A stretch of 42,624 bases of DNA from Pedobacter sp. SYP-B3415. GTDB lineage: Bacteria; Bacteroidota; Bacteroidia; Sphingobacteriales; Sphingobacteriaceae. Location of the stretch: the NCBI RefSeq assembly GCF_004138205.1, contig NZ_RXNQ01000013.1, positions 1 through 42,624 of the forward strand, written 5' to 3'. Shown in pieces: positions 33,441-41,857 of the stretch. Within the stretch, counting starts at the first letter, position 1. Every line of letters starts with the position of its first letter. Under the pieces are notes generated by a model, which made no database searches, was not told the DNA's origin, and saw only the letters and a program-made list of their open reading frames with translations. The position numbers were made by a program, and so were the translations under genes.

Positions 33441-34640
33441 TTACCGTTTATTCTGATCAACCAGCGCATCTATATCACCCGGCTGTAACTGATGGATGTG
33501 ATTGAAGATAACGGGTAAAAAATCGCTGAAGGTTGGATACTTCTTTCTGCTGTTTTCGTAAGTCGTAGCTAACTGCTCGAGCACTGGTAAAAGGATAAAG
33601 CCGGATTCCTGAATATGTAATTTTCTCAGCCTATTGGCTTCCTTTTCATCCTTCATAGACATTGCTATTCTGATTTCTCCTAGGCGCACAAGGTGTTCGG
33701 TCAGACAGATTTCCCAGTTGCCGATATAAGAGTTCTCTAGCGATTTGGCCAGTTTCGTCGTAAATAGCATGGAATCGCGAAGCACCAGATGTTTGAATTT
33801 TGCAAGCTGCGGGTTAACAAACGAATGACCTACTTCGTGCACGGTCAGCAGACGTGTTACGCCGGGGTTATCAAAACCAAAACGGTAATAATCCTCTAAC
33901 TTTGCTTCCAGCGGCAGTTGAACGCTTGAGCTAAACACCATGGCGGAAACGCTGCCGTTCGGACTGGTCAGCATCGGCCCAAAAGCACGGTAATTGTCGT
34001 CGCCCTCTGTGATTGGCATTCCAGGCATGAGATATAATTCATATCCCGCAAAACTTTGCCCGTACCATTTTTCCATATAAGGGAATACGCCGGTATTGAT
34101 GTCTTTGCGGGCTTCGGCGATTGCACCATGGAAAAAAGTGCGATGATCAGAAAGATATTTTCCGACTTGGGCCTTTCGATAAAACACTGACAGGCTGTCG
34201 GTTAATTCCAGTACCAGCGTTTTTGAGCCGGGGTAGGCCTGCTCATTAAAGACCGGCAGATCTTTTGGAACAGGCCACCGGAATCCGGCCTTCGGAAACT
34301 CATTTCTGTACAGAAGATATTCAAGCTGTGGCGAATTATCATGTTGAACATCCCGAAGCTGCCGTAAAATCTCAGCGATGCGTTTTATGAGCGGTGTGTC
34401 CTTCCACCGTGAAAAATGTTGCCGGGCAAAATATACGACCGGTTGATGTGCGAATTCCGATTCCTTATTGCTGAAAACGTAATGTCCAATGTGCTCAATA
34501 GCCAGTTTTTCTGCTATGAAATAAGTCTCGATGTTGGTGTTTACTGCAATGGTCACCTTTTTAGTGAGCTGCCGTTTTATCTGCGATGCTGCTGTAAATG
34601 ATAACCCGGTCAGTATGAGTAAAATTGCTATGCGGTTCAT
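33441..34640 (-). CDS. Exported DUF4932 gluzincin-type metallopeptidase (second copy)
   Basis: From the ATG at 34640 the protein starts with the signal peptide MNRIAILLILTGLSFTAASQ; the longer frame from 34697 adds 19 residues that do not fit a secreted protein. HEVGHSFVNP (H268-E-x-x-H272) is the zinc site, and the Glu in 'EICLTEHLVRLGEI' (E315) is the likely third ligand. At 399 residues it is compact and ends soon after the core domain. It is clearly a paralogue of the protein at 30286-31938, sharing the HExGHxFVNP core, but the rest has diverged strongly. The EcsC gene lies between them on the opposite strand. Confidence 0.85.
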   Translation of the reverse strand: MNRIAILLILTGLSFTAASQIKRQLTKKVTIAVNTNIETYFIAEKLAIEHIGHYVFSNKESEFAHQPVVYFARQHFSRWKDTPLIKRIAEILRQLRDVQHDNSPQLEYLLYRNEFPKAGFRWPVPKDLPVFNEQAYPGSKTLVLELTDSLSVFYRKAQVGKYLSDHRTFFHGAIAEARKDINTGVFPYMEKWYGQSFAGYELYLMPGMPITEGDDNYRAFGPMLTSPNGSVSAMVFSSSVQLPLEAKLEDYYRFGFDNPGVTRLLTVHEVGHSFVNPQLAKFKHLVLRDSMLFTTKLAKSLENSYIGNWEICLTEHLVRLGEIRIAMSMKDEKEANRLRKLHIQESGFILLPVLEQLATTYENSRKKYPTFSDFLPVIFNHIHQLQPGDIDALVDQNKR

Positions 34641-34842
34641 AACAACGTTAGACGATCGGCTGCCAAAGTTGGTTGCATGAGTGGTGAATGTCGACAAAAA
34701 AAGTTCGTGTTATCGCGTTGTATCTCGAAAATTCAGGTGTTGCATTTATGTAGCGTTTGCCGGTAGAAATAATTACGTTAAACCCTCCAATAGTAGTCAG
34801 ATTATGATAAAAGCGCTAGCTTAGTCGCATGATATCCGGCTG

Positions 34843-35481
34843 ATGCAAAAAAAGACTTTAAAAGAATTCAGGCTGTCCAAGCAGCTTTCGCAACAGGAAC
34901 TTGCCAACCTTTCCGGCATCTCCCTGCGAACGATTCAGCGAATTGAAAAAGGCGAATCGCCGGGAAGCCCATACGTTATACGTACGCTTTGTACAGCGCT
35001 TGGCGTTTCGCCGGAAGAATTACTGGTCGCCGATGCTGCATCGCTCCGCGCAGCACCAGATGCGGCTGCTGAGCCTGAAAAATTTGAAGAAAATAACGCG
35101 CCGGTCGGTTCAGGCAACCGGTACGTAAAGTTCATTAATTTCAGCGCGCTATTGGTCCTATTATTCCCCTTTGCCAATCTTGTTGCCGTGCCCGCGGTCT
35201 ACTTGTTATCAAAGCGCAACATTCGGGCTGCCAACGATCAGGACGACGCGCATCGCATTATCAGCTATCAGATTATCTGGAGCGCCGCAGTTGCGTCATT
35301 GCTGATTCTGACGCCGCTGGCCGATTATCTGATCTGGCACATCGGCGACATTCTTGAAATTCCCCTGTTCTTATGGGTATATCTCGCTGCGCTCTTTGTC
35401 CACCTTTTTCTCACCTTATCTATCGCACGGCGGTTAAGCAAAAAGTTAAATGTCAGCACCTCATTTCCTAACTTTTTTTAA
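34843..35481 (+). CDS. XRE-type HTH protein with C-terminal membrane helices
   Basis: Residues 5-60 form an XRE helix-turn-helix: 'KTLKEFRLSKQLSQQELANLSGISLRTIQRIEKGES'. After an Ala/Pro/Glu-rich linker there are about four hydrophobic segments ('FINFSALLVLLFPFANLVAVPAVYLL', 'IIWSAAVASLLILTPLADYL', 'IPLFLWVYLAALFVHLFLTL'). The membrane part resembles DUF4870-like modules. This would be a membrane-tethered regulator, frequent in Bacteroidota. The serine hydrolase gene follows 97 bases later on the same strand and may be a target. Confidence 0.85.
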   Translation: MQKKTLKEFRLSKQLSQQELANLSGISLRTIQRIEKGESPGSPYVIRTLCTALGVSPEELLVADAASLRAAPDAAAEPEKFEENNAPVGSGNRYVKFINFSALLVLLFPFANLVAVPAVYLLSKRNIRAANDQDDAHRIISYQIIWSAAVASLLILTPLADYLIWHIGDILEIPLFLWVYLAALFVHLFLTLSIARRLSKKLNVSTSFPNFF

Positions 35482-35555
35482 CAGATGACACAGTCCGGCG
35501 TAAAAAAGTCATAAAAGTGGCGGTCGGCAGGGCAGATCTTTAGCCCGGGGGCGAT

Positions 35556-35563
35556 TAGCTTTG
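35556..35563 (+). promoter_or_regulatory. -7 box of the serine hydrolase gene
   Basis: TAGCTTTG matches TAnnTTTG. It includes the TTG codon at 35561 that would otherwise be a possible start, which argues that translation begins at the ATG at 35579, 15 bases downstream. A -33 TTTG is not obvious. Confidence 0.4.
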
Positions 35564-35578
35564 CAAAAAACTTACGAT

Positions 35579-36970
35579 ATGCCCCGCAAAAATCTACTAA
35601 CTGTTTTCTTTGCCCTGCTGATGCTGAATAGAACTGTCTCGGCACAAAATCGCCTGCCGGATTCTGTGGAACAGAGGATCCGGATTGGTCTGCTCGGCTT
35701 TAAAGAACGTTACCACGCGCCAAGCCTGGTATTTATCCTGGTCCATCAGGATCAGATCTTATTCTCCGATGCCCTGGGTTATACAAATATCGAGCGAAAG
35801 ACCGCTGCAAGTATAGACTCCCGGTATCAGCTGCAGTCGGTAAGCAAATTATTCACGGCGACACTGGCCATGAAACTCCGCGAAAAGGGCATCGTTGATC
35901 TGGATGATGACATCAGAAAATTCGTCCCTGAATTCGAAGCCGGCAACCGCCGGGATTCCTTTTCTGGTACTTCGCTGCTTCAATTACTTACACATTCGTC
36001 CGGTTTACCCAGAAACGCCGGTGCCGATGTTGGTTTCGCCAGGCAGGTGCAGGAGTTTCAGCTTACCGGACGTGTGCGTGGCCAGATCCAGGCAGCAACG
36101 CAGTCAGAATTTCTCCGGTCGCTCCGGAAAATTCCCCGGCCCTATGCTGCGTATGAGTTTTTACCGGTGGATAGCAGACATTATTCAAACATGGGTTATA
36201 CCTTACTGGGCATCGGTTTAGGCAGAGCCGCCAGGGCAAATTTTGAAGATGCTGTCATGAGTGAGATCTGCAAGCCGCTTGGTATGGCCGATTCGGGGTT
36301 CGGCACTGTAAGTAGTTCAACAAACACGATTGCAACCGGGTATAGTTATAACAACAACACAGTATCCTATATCCGGACACCGGATTTCATTGTCCATGCA
36401 AGCACGCCGGCTGCCGGGATGTATTCAACAGGCAGAGATCTGGCTAAATTTATAAGCGCCCAGTTTCCGCGGCAGCAAAACCTGTTATCGCAGCATACAA
36501 TCCGCATGATGCAGTCGCTCGGTATAGGCTGGCAGCGCGCATACCCGTTCGTAAAACATGAAGGCGCCATGCTGGGCGCCAGGACGGAAGTTGTAATTCA
36601 TCCCGGGCACCAGCTGGGTTGGGCTGTGCTGACCAATGTTACTGATTTTGAGTTCAACCGGCTGAATGATTATATCGCTTCATTGCTGTTGCCACTATTT
36701 ACCAAACCTCCGGTGCTGGATATGAATGACTATGTGGGCGATTATTATTTGGAAGGCCGTACCGACACATTAAGGATATATCAGAAAGATGGCAAGCTCT
36801 ATTCTACGTACCTGGAAGATATTTTGCCCGATGAGCCGCTGAATTGGGCCGGTGCAAATACGCTGAAGGCAACCGGCACAAACGGTCACCCGGTTATCTA
36901 TAACTTCGTGGCAGTTGCCGGAAAGATCTGCCTGCTTAACCTTGACCAGCTTACCTGGGTGAAAAAGTAA
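35579..36970 (+). CDS. Exported class C beta-lactamase-like serine hydrolase
   Basis: The signal peptide is MPRKNLLTVFFALLMLNRTV then SAQ. The beta-lactamase/PBP4-like core shows S87-V-S-K90 (SxxK, nucleophile and base), Y202-S-N204 (YxN), and 'KHEGAMLGART' in place of KTG. The start at 35579 follows a -7 box; a TTG at 35561 lies inside the promoter. The last 100 residues ('DMNDYVGDYYLEGRTDTLRI...') are the beta-sheet lipocalin-like domain often attached to such enzymes. The reaction could be D-amino peptide or ester hydrolysis in the periplasm. True beta-lactam resistance cannot be inferred. It follows the XRE membrane regulator. Confidence 0.88.
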   Translation: MPRKNLLTVFFALLMLNRTVSAQNRLPDSVEQRIRIGLLGFKERYHAPSLVFILVHQDQILFSDALGYTNIERKTAASIDSRYQLQSVSKLFTATLAMKLREKGIVDLDDDIRKFVPEFEAGNRRDSFSGTSLLQLLTHSSGLPRNAGADVGFARQVQEFQLTGRVRGQIQAATQSEFLRSLRKIPRPYAAYEFLPVDSRHYSNMGYTLLGIGLGRAARANFEDAVMSEICKPLGMADSGFGTVSSSTNTIATGYSYNNNTVSYIRTPDFIVHASTPAAGMYSTGRDLAKFISAQFPRQQNLLSQHTIRMMQSLGIGWQRAYPFVKHEGAMLGARTEVVIHPGHQLGWAVLTNVTDFEFNRLNDYIASLLLPLFTKPPVLDMNDYVGDYYLEGRTDTLRIYQKDGKLYSTYLEDILPDEPLNWAGANTLKATGTNGHPVIYNFVAVAGKICLLNLDQLTWVKK

Positions 36971-37211
36971 ACGGGTTCGACACCTGGTGCAGTTTACGCG
37001 ATGTGTTTAGCTTCCAGCGGATAACTCAATATAGTGATGTGCCATCCCCGACAGGAAAACATTACAGGCGATACCACAGCCCGGCTATTTAGAGGTTGGG
37101 ACGACTAAATGACCTTGTAAAGTATGATATTCATAGTCTGAATTTTCTGTACTAATACATGTATAACGTGCGCCGGATAATACATATCTTCAAGAACTTA
37201 AATCTTAAACC

Positions 37212-37571
37212 ATGTTAACAGCTATTCATCCGAAACTGCCCATGCGGAACAAAGCGGCAACGGTTAACTATTATGTCGATCAGCTCGGATTTAGGCTGTG
37301 CGGATCAGGTGATTACCACGATTACCTGATGTTGAAGAAAGACGCAATTGAGCTGCATTTTTTTCTTTACGAAAACCTGGATCCGAATGAAAATTATGGT
37401 CAGGTTTACATCCGCACAGATGCGATTGAAACCTTTTATCATGATTTGTTGAGTCGCCGGATAAAGATCCACCCGAACGGCCCCTTGCATAAAAAACCCT
37501 GGGGTCAGCTGGAGTTTTCGCTACTTGATCCGGACAATAACCTGCTAACCTTTGGTGAGGCGGTAAAATGA
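37212..37571 (+). CDS. VOC-fold protein (glyoxalase/bleomycin-resistance-like)
   Basis: The 119-residue protein has one VOC module pair: 'HPKLPMRNKAATVNYYVDQLGF', 'DYLMLKKDAIELHFFLYENL', 'QVYIRTDAIETFYHDLLSRRI' and 'PWGQLEFSLLDPDNNLLTFGEA'. The length and pattern are those of bleomycin-binding-type VOC proteins. It may bind small molecules or act as a metal enzyme: His (ELHF) and Glu (TFGE) are in the usual ligand positions. It is transcribed alone. The second VOC gene, 200 bases downstream, has its own promoter. Confidence 0.85.
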   Translation: MLTAIHPKLPMRNKAATVNYYVDQLGFRLCGSGDYHDYLMLKKDAIELHFFLYENLDPNENYGQVYIRTDAIETFYHDLLSRRIKIHPNGPLHKKPWGQLEFSLLDPDNNLLTFGEAVK

Positions 37572-37732
37572 ACGTAGTATGGTTCAATAGAAGCTTTCAC
37601 TGAAGGGCATGGCTCTGTTTAGATATTTCGAAAGATATAAAAGAACGCAGACGCCGAAAAAGACATACGCAAATACTTTTAGAGGCTTGCAGAAAAAACG
37701 TCTGTGATAATTCTTAGCTTTATGATCAGCTC

Positions 37733-37740
37733 TAAGTTTG
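37733..37740 (+). promoter_or_regulatory. -7 box of the second VOC gene
   Basis: TAAGTTTG matches TAnnTTTG and lies 31 bases before the ATG at 37772, predicting a leader of about 25 bases. The -33 match is weak. Confidence 0.4.
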
Positions 37741-37771
37741 CTCAATTCTGCTAACCTCAACGAATTTTCCT

Positions 37772-38155
37772 ATGACACACCATACTTCCATTACGCCTTT
37801 TTTAACCGTTAAAGATGCCAAACGCGCATTGAAATTTTACACCGATGGCTTTGGTGCAAAAATTACCGATCGGGAAGAAACGCCCGATGGTTTTACTACC
37901 GGCAAGGTCATTATTGACGGTGCGGCATTTTGGGTCGGCGATGAACAGCCTGAATATGGTAACGAAGCTCCGAAAACGGCAGGGCAAAGTGGCGTGCGAC
38001 TCATTTTAATCGCCGGTGATCCGGATGCGCTCTTTGACGCCGCTATACGGGCCGGGGCAACGGAAATCTGCCCGGTAACGGTAGAGGAGTCCTGGAAAAT
38101 AGGCAAGCTGGCTGATCCGTTTGGTCATGTCTGGGAAATTGGAAAGCCGCTTTAA
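37772..38155 (+). CDS. VOC-fold protein, PhnB-like
   Basis: The 127-residue protein shows 'SITPFLTVKDAKRALKFYTDGFGA', 'TTGKVIIDGAAFWVGDEQPE', 'GVRLILIAGDPDALFDAAIRAGAT' and 'KIGKLADPFGHVWEIGKPL'. The DPFGHxWEI ending is typical of PhnB-like VOC proteins. The metal ligand His is replaced in the first half (AAFWVGD), so it may be a binding protein and not a metalloenzyme. It is not co-transcribed with the first VOC gene by spacing. Confidence 0.85.
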   Translation: MTHHTSITPFLTVKDAKRALKFYTDGFGAKITDREETPDGFTTGKVIIDGAAFWVGDEQPEYGNEAPKTAGQSGVRLILIAGDPDALFDAAIRAGATEICPVTVEESWKIGKLADPFGHVWEIGKPL

Positions 38156-38243
38156 ATACGGTACGTATAGATTATTGAAACTTTCAGGTCAGTCAGGGTG
38201 TCCGCCGTCCGCAATGGCGCTGCCTGTGCATGCATTACCTGGT

Positions 38244-38271
38244 AAAAAATAAGGGGAGGCCCCCCTTATTT
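38244..38271 (-). terminator. Intrinsic terminator of the SPFH lipoprotein operon
   Basis: On the minus strand AAATAAGGGG and CCCCTTATTT (38262-38271 and 38247-38256) form a perfect 10-bp stem with a 5-base loop, followed by T residues. The hairpin overlaps the TAA stop codon of the lipoprotein gene (38266-38268). Confidence 0.8.
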
Positions 38272-38976
38272 CTCCTCGGTAGTTGCTGCCTGCTGCGGCA
38301 CGGTTACGTCTATCTTTGGTGCGCCTGCACGTGCTGCGGCGACTGATTTGCCCACATCGCCCAGGCCTTTGCTTTCGTAAATCTTCATGGCAGTAACGAC
38401 ATCGATCGCCTGACGTGTCTGCTCTTCCGGAATGGGTACGAACGACAGGAAATTCAAGGTTACACCCTTGCTTTTCAGCAGGCCGTTCACTTCCTTCAGC
38501 AGATCAGATTCAAAATCGTTCTGATTAAACTCAACGATATCCTCATTGATCAGCAGGTTCCTGGCCACTTCCTTGATACGTTTGTCGATGACGGAGTTTT
38601 CTGCCGTTTCGTATGCTTTAGCACTATTCACATCATCGTCACTTTCACTATTCATTTTACCCAGGTACTTGGCCTCCCCGATGTACAACTTCGCATCAGT
38701 AATGGAGTAATCGTAAGTAACCTCGATCTTCGCCATGACCCGGTTTTTAAAGGCGCTCTTGAAGATACTTTCGCCCTGCATCGGATAGTCAGGTATGGTA
38801 ACTTTGTACGAGCACATACCCACGCCCTTTGGCACGGTCTCACCCGCCTTAATGAGTTGCCAGCTCACCCCACAATCTGAGGTATAGAGCGTTTGAACGT
38901 TGGACTGTGCCCTGTCACAGGCGGTAGCTGCGAAGGCAACGGCAGCGAGAACTGTTAATTTGGTAAGCCTATTCAT
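38266..38976 (-). CDS. SPFH/Band-7 (prohibitin-like) lipoprotein
   Basis: The N-terminal 'MNRLTKLTVLAAVAFAATAC' has a lipobox (AATAC), so the mature protein is anchored by a lipid on its Cys. The body has the SPFH pattern: 'NRVMAKIEVTYDYSITDAKLYIGEAKYLG', 'VIDKRIKEVARNLLINEDIVEFNQNDFESDLLKEVNGLLKSKGVTLNFLSFVPIPEEQTRQAID'. SPFH proteins usually have an N-terminal membrane helix; a lipidated, periplasm-facing form is less usual. The gene is overlapped by the stop codon of the small membrane protein upstream (ATGA) and ends in an intrinsic terminator. Confidence 0.85.
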   Translation of the reverse strand: MNRLTKLTVLAAVAFAATACDRAQSNVQTLYTSDCGVSWQLIKAGETVPKGVGMCSYKVTIPDYPMQGESIFKSAFKNRVMAKIEVTYDYSITDAKLYIGEAKYLGKMNSESDDDVNSAKAYETAENSVIDKRIKEVARNLLINEDIVEFNQNDFESDLLKEVNGLLKSKGVTLNFLSFVPIPEEQTRQAIDVVTAMKIYESKGLGDVGKSVAAARAGAPKIDVTVPQQAATTEEK

Positions 38977-39167
38977 TTATATAGATTTTTTATAATAAGA
39001 CATAATTTATAAGCGGCTAAGATGACCAGGACCGGAAAAAGCCCAAGCAGCACAGTCATGAACAGACCAGCATGCTCATAATAACGGCCCGAGATATACA
39101 TATCATACCAGAAGTTGATCAGGCATATAGCTACTATAGCCACAACCACATAAAGCGCAATTTTCAT
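38973..39167 (-). CDS. Small membrane protein upstream of the SPFH lipoprotein
   Basis: The 64-residue protein consists of two membrane helices ('MKIALYVVVAIVAICLINFW' and 'LFMTVLLGLFPVLVILAAYKL') joined by a short loop 'YDMYISGRYYEHAG'. Its TGA overlaps the ATG of the SPFH lipoprotein gene, so the two are translationally coupled. It may be a membrane partner of the SPFH protein, but I know of no described family. Confidence 0.7.
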   Translation of the reverse strand: MKIALYVVVAIVAICLINFWYDMYISGRYYEHAGLFMTVLLGLFPVLVILAAYKLCLIIKNLYK

Positions 39168-39306
39168 TTATACTATGAAGGTAACATTTCCATGCAAATA
39201 GCAACTTTTTAGACCGCCTAATATTCGGAAATTTATTATGTAGTACATAATATTTATTTTAGTAATCAAATCAAACATCTAATCGAAAAAGTAAGCATAA
39301 AATACT

Positions 39307-40749
39307 GTGATAGTTAATGAAGTTCCCGGCCGCTTGCCAGGTCTGATCGTCGGAACGGCAATTTTTTTCCTAATGAACCTCGCAGTGGGGCACCATAAAC
39401 TGTTCGCGCAGAAAAAAAATGTGCTATTTATTGTCGTAGACGACCTGCGCCCGGCACTAGGGTGTTATGGCGACAGCGCTGCGTCGACGCCACATATCGA
39501 CCAGCTGGCTTCGCGGGGTACAATATTTACGCAGGCGTATTGCCAGCAGGCAGTCTGTGCGCCTTCGCGGGCATCGTTCATGACGGGAAGAAAGCCTGAT
39601 CGCAGCAGGGTCTGGAACCTCGATACACATTTCAGAAAGGCCCTGCCTGATGTTGTTACCCTGCCTCAGTATTTCAAAAATCAGGGTTATTATACGCGTC
39701 AGATAGGGAAGATCTATCATGATCCCGCCTCTGCACAGGATCCGGCATCATGGAGCGTCGCCTCACTGTTCGGGATTACCACCAATACAGGGAAATATGT
39801 TCTGGACTCGAACCTTAAGCATGCACCAAAAGCTTTGGTTGCGGAAGCCGCAGACGTGGCAGACAGCGCTTACATTGACGGCATGGTTGCAGCGGCCGCG
39901 GTTAAGGAATTGGCGGCGGCAGATAAACCGTTTTTCCTGGCAGTTGGCTTTCGCAGGCCGCACCTGCCATTCAGTGTACCACATACATACTGGCAGCGGT
40001 TGGCCCGGAACAGTTTTCCGGCGGCAGCCGATACCGGAAAGGCGATCGGTGTGCCGGCTTTTTCCCTGCATCATTCTGCGGAACTTCGGGGTTATACCGA
40101 TATCCCGGACCTGGGGCCGATAGATGCGCAGTTGTCGGCGCGCCTGATCAGGGGGTATTACACATCTGTAACCTTTGTCGATGAACAGATAGGCAAAATC
40201 ATGGCGCAGTTGAAGGCCAGCGGACTCGACAAGAATACGATCGTCGTGCTGCTGAGCGATCACGGTTTTCATCTCGGCGAGCACGGGATGTGGGGCAAGA
40301 CTACAAATTCAAAGATCGATACCCGGGTGCCGCTGATCGTTGTTGATCCTGCTATTTCCAGACAGCCAAGGAGTTCTCAGCAGGTTGTACAACTTGTTGA
40401 CCTGTATGCTACGCTCGCGCAACTTTGTGATTTGCCCGAACCGGTAACAGACGGCCGGAGCCTGCTGCCGCTTTTGAAAGGCCGAAAGTTCAGGGAAACC
40501 GGCCTTGCATTTAGCCAGTTTCCCGGAAACATGAAATTCAAAGAACGCCCGGAAGTGATGGGCTATGCGGTTCATAGCACAAATTTTGGCTATACTGAAT
40601 GGATTGACCTGGCGTCGGATACAATTCTTGCCCGCGAATTATATGACTACCGTAAAGATCCCGCTGAGCATGTAAATCTGGCGCAAAATCCGGCGTATAG
40701 AAAACAATTAAAAGCTTTCAGCCGCTCCATCCGAAAATATCGCCGCTAG
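39307..40749 (+). CDS. Exported type I sulfatase, iduronate-2-sulfatase-like
   Basis: From the GTG at 39307 a signal peptide-like segment ('LPGLIVGTAIFFLMNLAVGH' then HKLFAQ) is followed by the sulfatase core: 'KKNVLFIVVDDLRPALGCYG' (metal-binding Asp pair D45-D46), the active-site motif C84-A-P-S-R88 ('CAPSRASFMTGRKPD'), 'LLSDHGFHLGEHGMWGKTTN' (D318/H319 metal site), and 'VQLVDLYATLAQLCDLPEP'. The Cys must be converted to formylglycine by an anaerobic (anSME) or aerobic (FGE) enzyme, which is not in the window. The pattern is closest to iduronate-2-sulfatase, but the glycan substrate is not known. No polysaccharide-utilisation genes are linked. Confidence 0.9.
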   Translation: MIVNEVPGRLPGLIVGTAIFFLMNLAVGHHKLFAQKKNVLFIVVDDLRPALGCYGDSAASTPHIDQLASRGTIFTQAYCQQAVCAPSRASFMTGRKPDRSRVWNLDTHFRKALPDVVTLPQYFKNQGYYTRQIGKIYHDPASAQDPASWSVASLFGITTNTGKYVLDSNLKHAPKALVAEAADVADSAYIDGMVAAAAVKELAAADKPFFLAVGFRRPHLPFSVPHTYWQRLARNSFPAAADTGKAIGVPAFSLHHSAELRGYTDIPDLGPIDAQLSARLIRGYYTSVTFVDEQIGKIMAQLKASGLDKNTIVVLLSDHGFHLGEHGMWGKTTNSKIDTRVPLIVVDPAISRQPRSSQQVVQLVDLYATLAQLCDLPEPVTDGRSLLPLLKGRKFRETGLAFSQFPGNMKFKERPEVMGYAVHSTNFGYTEWIDLASDTILARELYDYRKDPAEHVNLAQNPAYRKQLKAFSRSIRKYRR

Positions 40750-40758
40750 TCCTGCTGA

Positions 40759-41325
40759 TCAGGCCTTGCTGTAGACAAGCAGGACCAGGCCGCTGGGGAA
40801 TGATTTACAGCGCTCAAGCTTTAATGATTGCCAGCTCTCGCGCGCTGAGAAAACGGGTTCACCTTTACCAAGGGCAACCGGATTTACAAAAAAGTGGAAT
40901 TCATCAATAAGCCCTTCAGCGATGAGGTTCGAAACGAATTCTGTTCCGCCATATACGATGATGTCTTTGCCGGCTTCAGCCTTAAGCTGTCTTACGCTAT
41001 CGCCAAGATCCCCGGCCGATATTTCGGTATTCTCCCATTCAGCCTGTGTAAGCGTCTTCGAAAAAATGATCTTCCGTGCGGCAACGATTCGCTCAGCAAA
41101 TGCATGCATCGGGTCAGCCGGATTTTTCAGTGTTTCAGTCCAGTAGGGGATGTAATCAACAGCCAGTTTCCTGCCGATCAGTATGGTGTCAGTCGAATCA
41201 CCCAGGGCAAGGACATCATTGTAGATGTCTTCGAGTGCCCATGTAACCCATTCCTGCGGATCATTCGGTCCTGCAGATGCAAACCCATCTACAGATACAT
41301 GCATTTGTAATTTTAGTTTTCTCAT
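40759..41325 (-). CDS. RibD/DHFR-like family reductase
   Basis: From the ATG at 41325 the protein reads 'MRKLKLQMHVSVDGFASAGP' and continues with 'WALEDIYNDVLALGDSTDTILIGRKLA', 'KIIFSKTLTQAEWENTEI' and 'KAEAGKDIIVYGGTEFVSNLIAEGLIDEFHFFVNPVALGKGEPVF'. The pattern is that of the RibD C-terminal/DHFR-like family (YyaP/YwjB). The in-frame start at 41415 lies inside the upstream gene and is disfavoured. It is the third gene of the ArsR-SRPBCC operon, 10 bases after the SRPBCC stop, and should be an NADPH-dependent reductase of unknown substrate. Confidence 0.88.
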   Translation of the reverse strand: MRKLKLQMHVSVDGFASAGPNDPQEWVTWALEDIYNDVLALGDSTDTILIGRKLAVDYIPYWTETLKNPADPMHAFAERIVAARKIIFSKTLTQAEWENTEISAGDLGDSVRQLKAEAGKDIIVYGGTEFVSNLIAEGLIDEFHFFVNPVALGKGEPVFSARESWQSLKLERCKSFPSGLVLLVYSKA

Positions 41326-41335
41326 ATCGGTGGGA

Positions 41336-41857
41336 TTAATTGTGCAATGATGATTGCAGCCAGGCAGCAAGCCTGGCGAACGTAGCGCCGAAACCGGTTT
41401 GCATGCTATCTGCAATGGAGGCGAAGCCGGAAAGTTCTGCCGGGTCAGAAGACATTGGCGTCCCGGTCATGGCGAGCGTAGTCTGCCCGTCTTTCTCGCT
41501 AAAACGCAATACGTAATAAATTTCTTTTGGTAACCGGATGTCGAAAGGTGCATGGATCACCTGGCCATTGGCGTCAGTAAATGCGTTGCTGAATTCGAGC
41601 AGCACGTTCTGTTCGATTTTCGAGAACAGAAACCGCCCGTAACTTGCCACCCCATTGTATTCCATGCGGTACCTGAAGGTCCCCCCAGGTTTGAAGTCAA
41701 GTGAGATCACACTGTTCACGCTTTCAGCAGGTCCCCACCAGGCGTTCAGTGCTTCGGGATCCTGAAAGGCCTGGAATACGGCACTTACCGGGGCGTTGAA
41801 GTTTTGTGAAAATCTGAATACTTCGTTACTACTTTCGTGGAGGTTATTTGTTTTCAT
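41336..41857 (-). CDS. SRPBCC/AHSA1-type (START-fold) protein
   Basis: The 173-residue protein shows 'FRFSQNFNAPVSAVFQAFQDPEALNAWWGP', 'LDFKPGGTFRYRMEYNGVAS', 'GRFLFSKIEQNVLLEFSNAF' and a long C-terminal helix 'SMQTGFGATFARLAAWLQSS'. These are typical of AHSA1/YndB-like SRPBCC proteins. Such proteins next to an ArsR regulator are very common and are believed to bind hydrophobic ligands. Its start overlaps the end of the ArsR gene by 14 bases, so the two are translationally coupled. Confidence 0.9.
   Translation of the reverse strand: MKTNNLHESSNEVFRFSQNFNAPVSAVFQAFQDPEALNAWWGPAESVNSVISLDFKPGGTFRYRMEYNGVASYGRFLFSKIEQNVLLEFSNAFTDANGQVIHAPFDIRLPKEIYYVLRFSEKDGQTTLAMTGTPMSSDPAELSGFASIADSMQTGFGATFARLAAWLQSSLHN

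Noticed and set aside
35579..36970. Beta-lactam resistance gene
   Set aside because: The catalytic motifs fit a broad class C serine hydrolase family with mostly non-lactamase members; the sequence alone does not support resistance.
37291..37587. Minus-strand ORF over the first VOC gene
   Set aside because: Shadow of the VOC gene; the plus-strand product has a full family pattern.
39763..40284. 173-residue minus-strand ORF over the sulfatase gene
   Set aside because: Shadow frame in a G+C-richer gene; Cys/Arg-rich and without family features.
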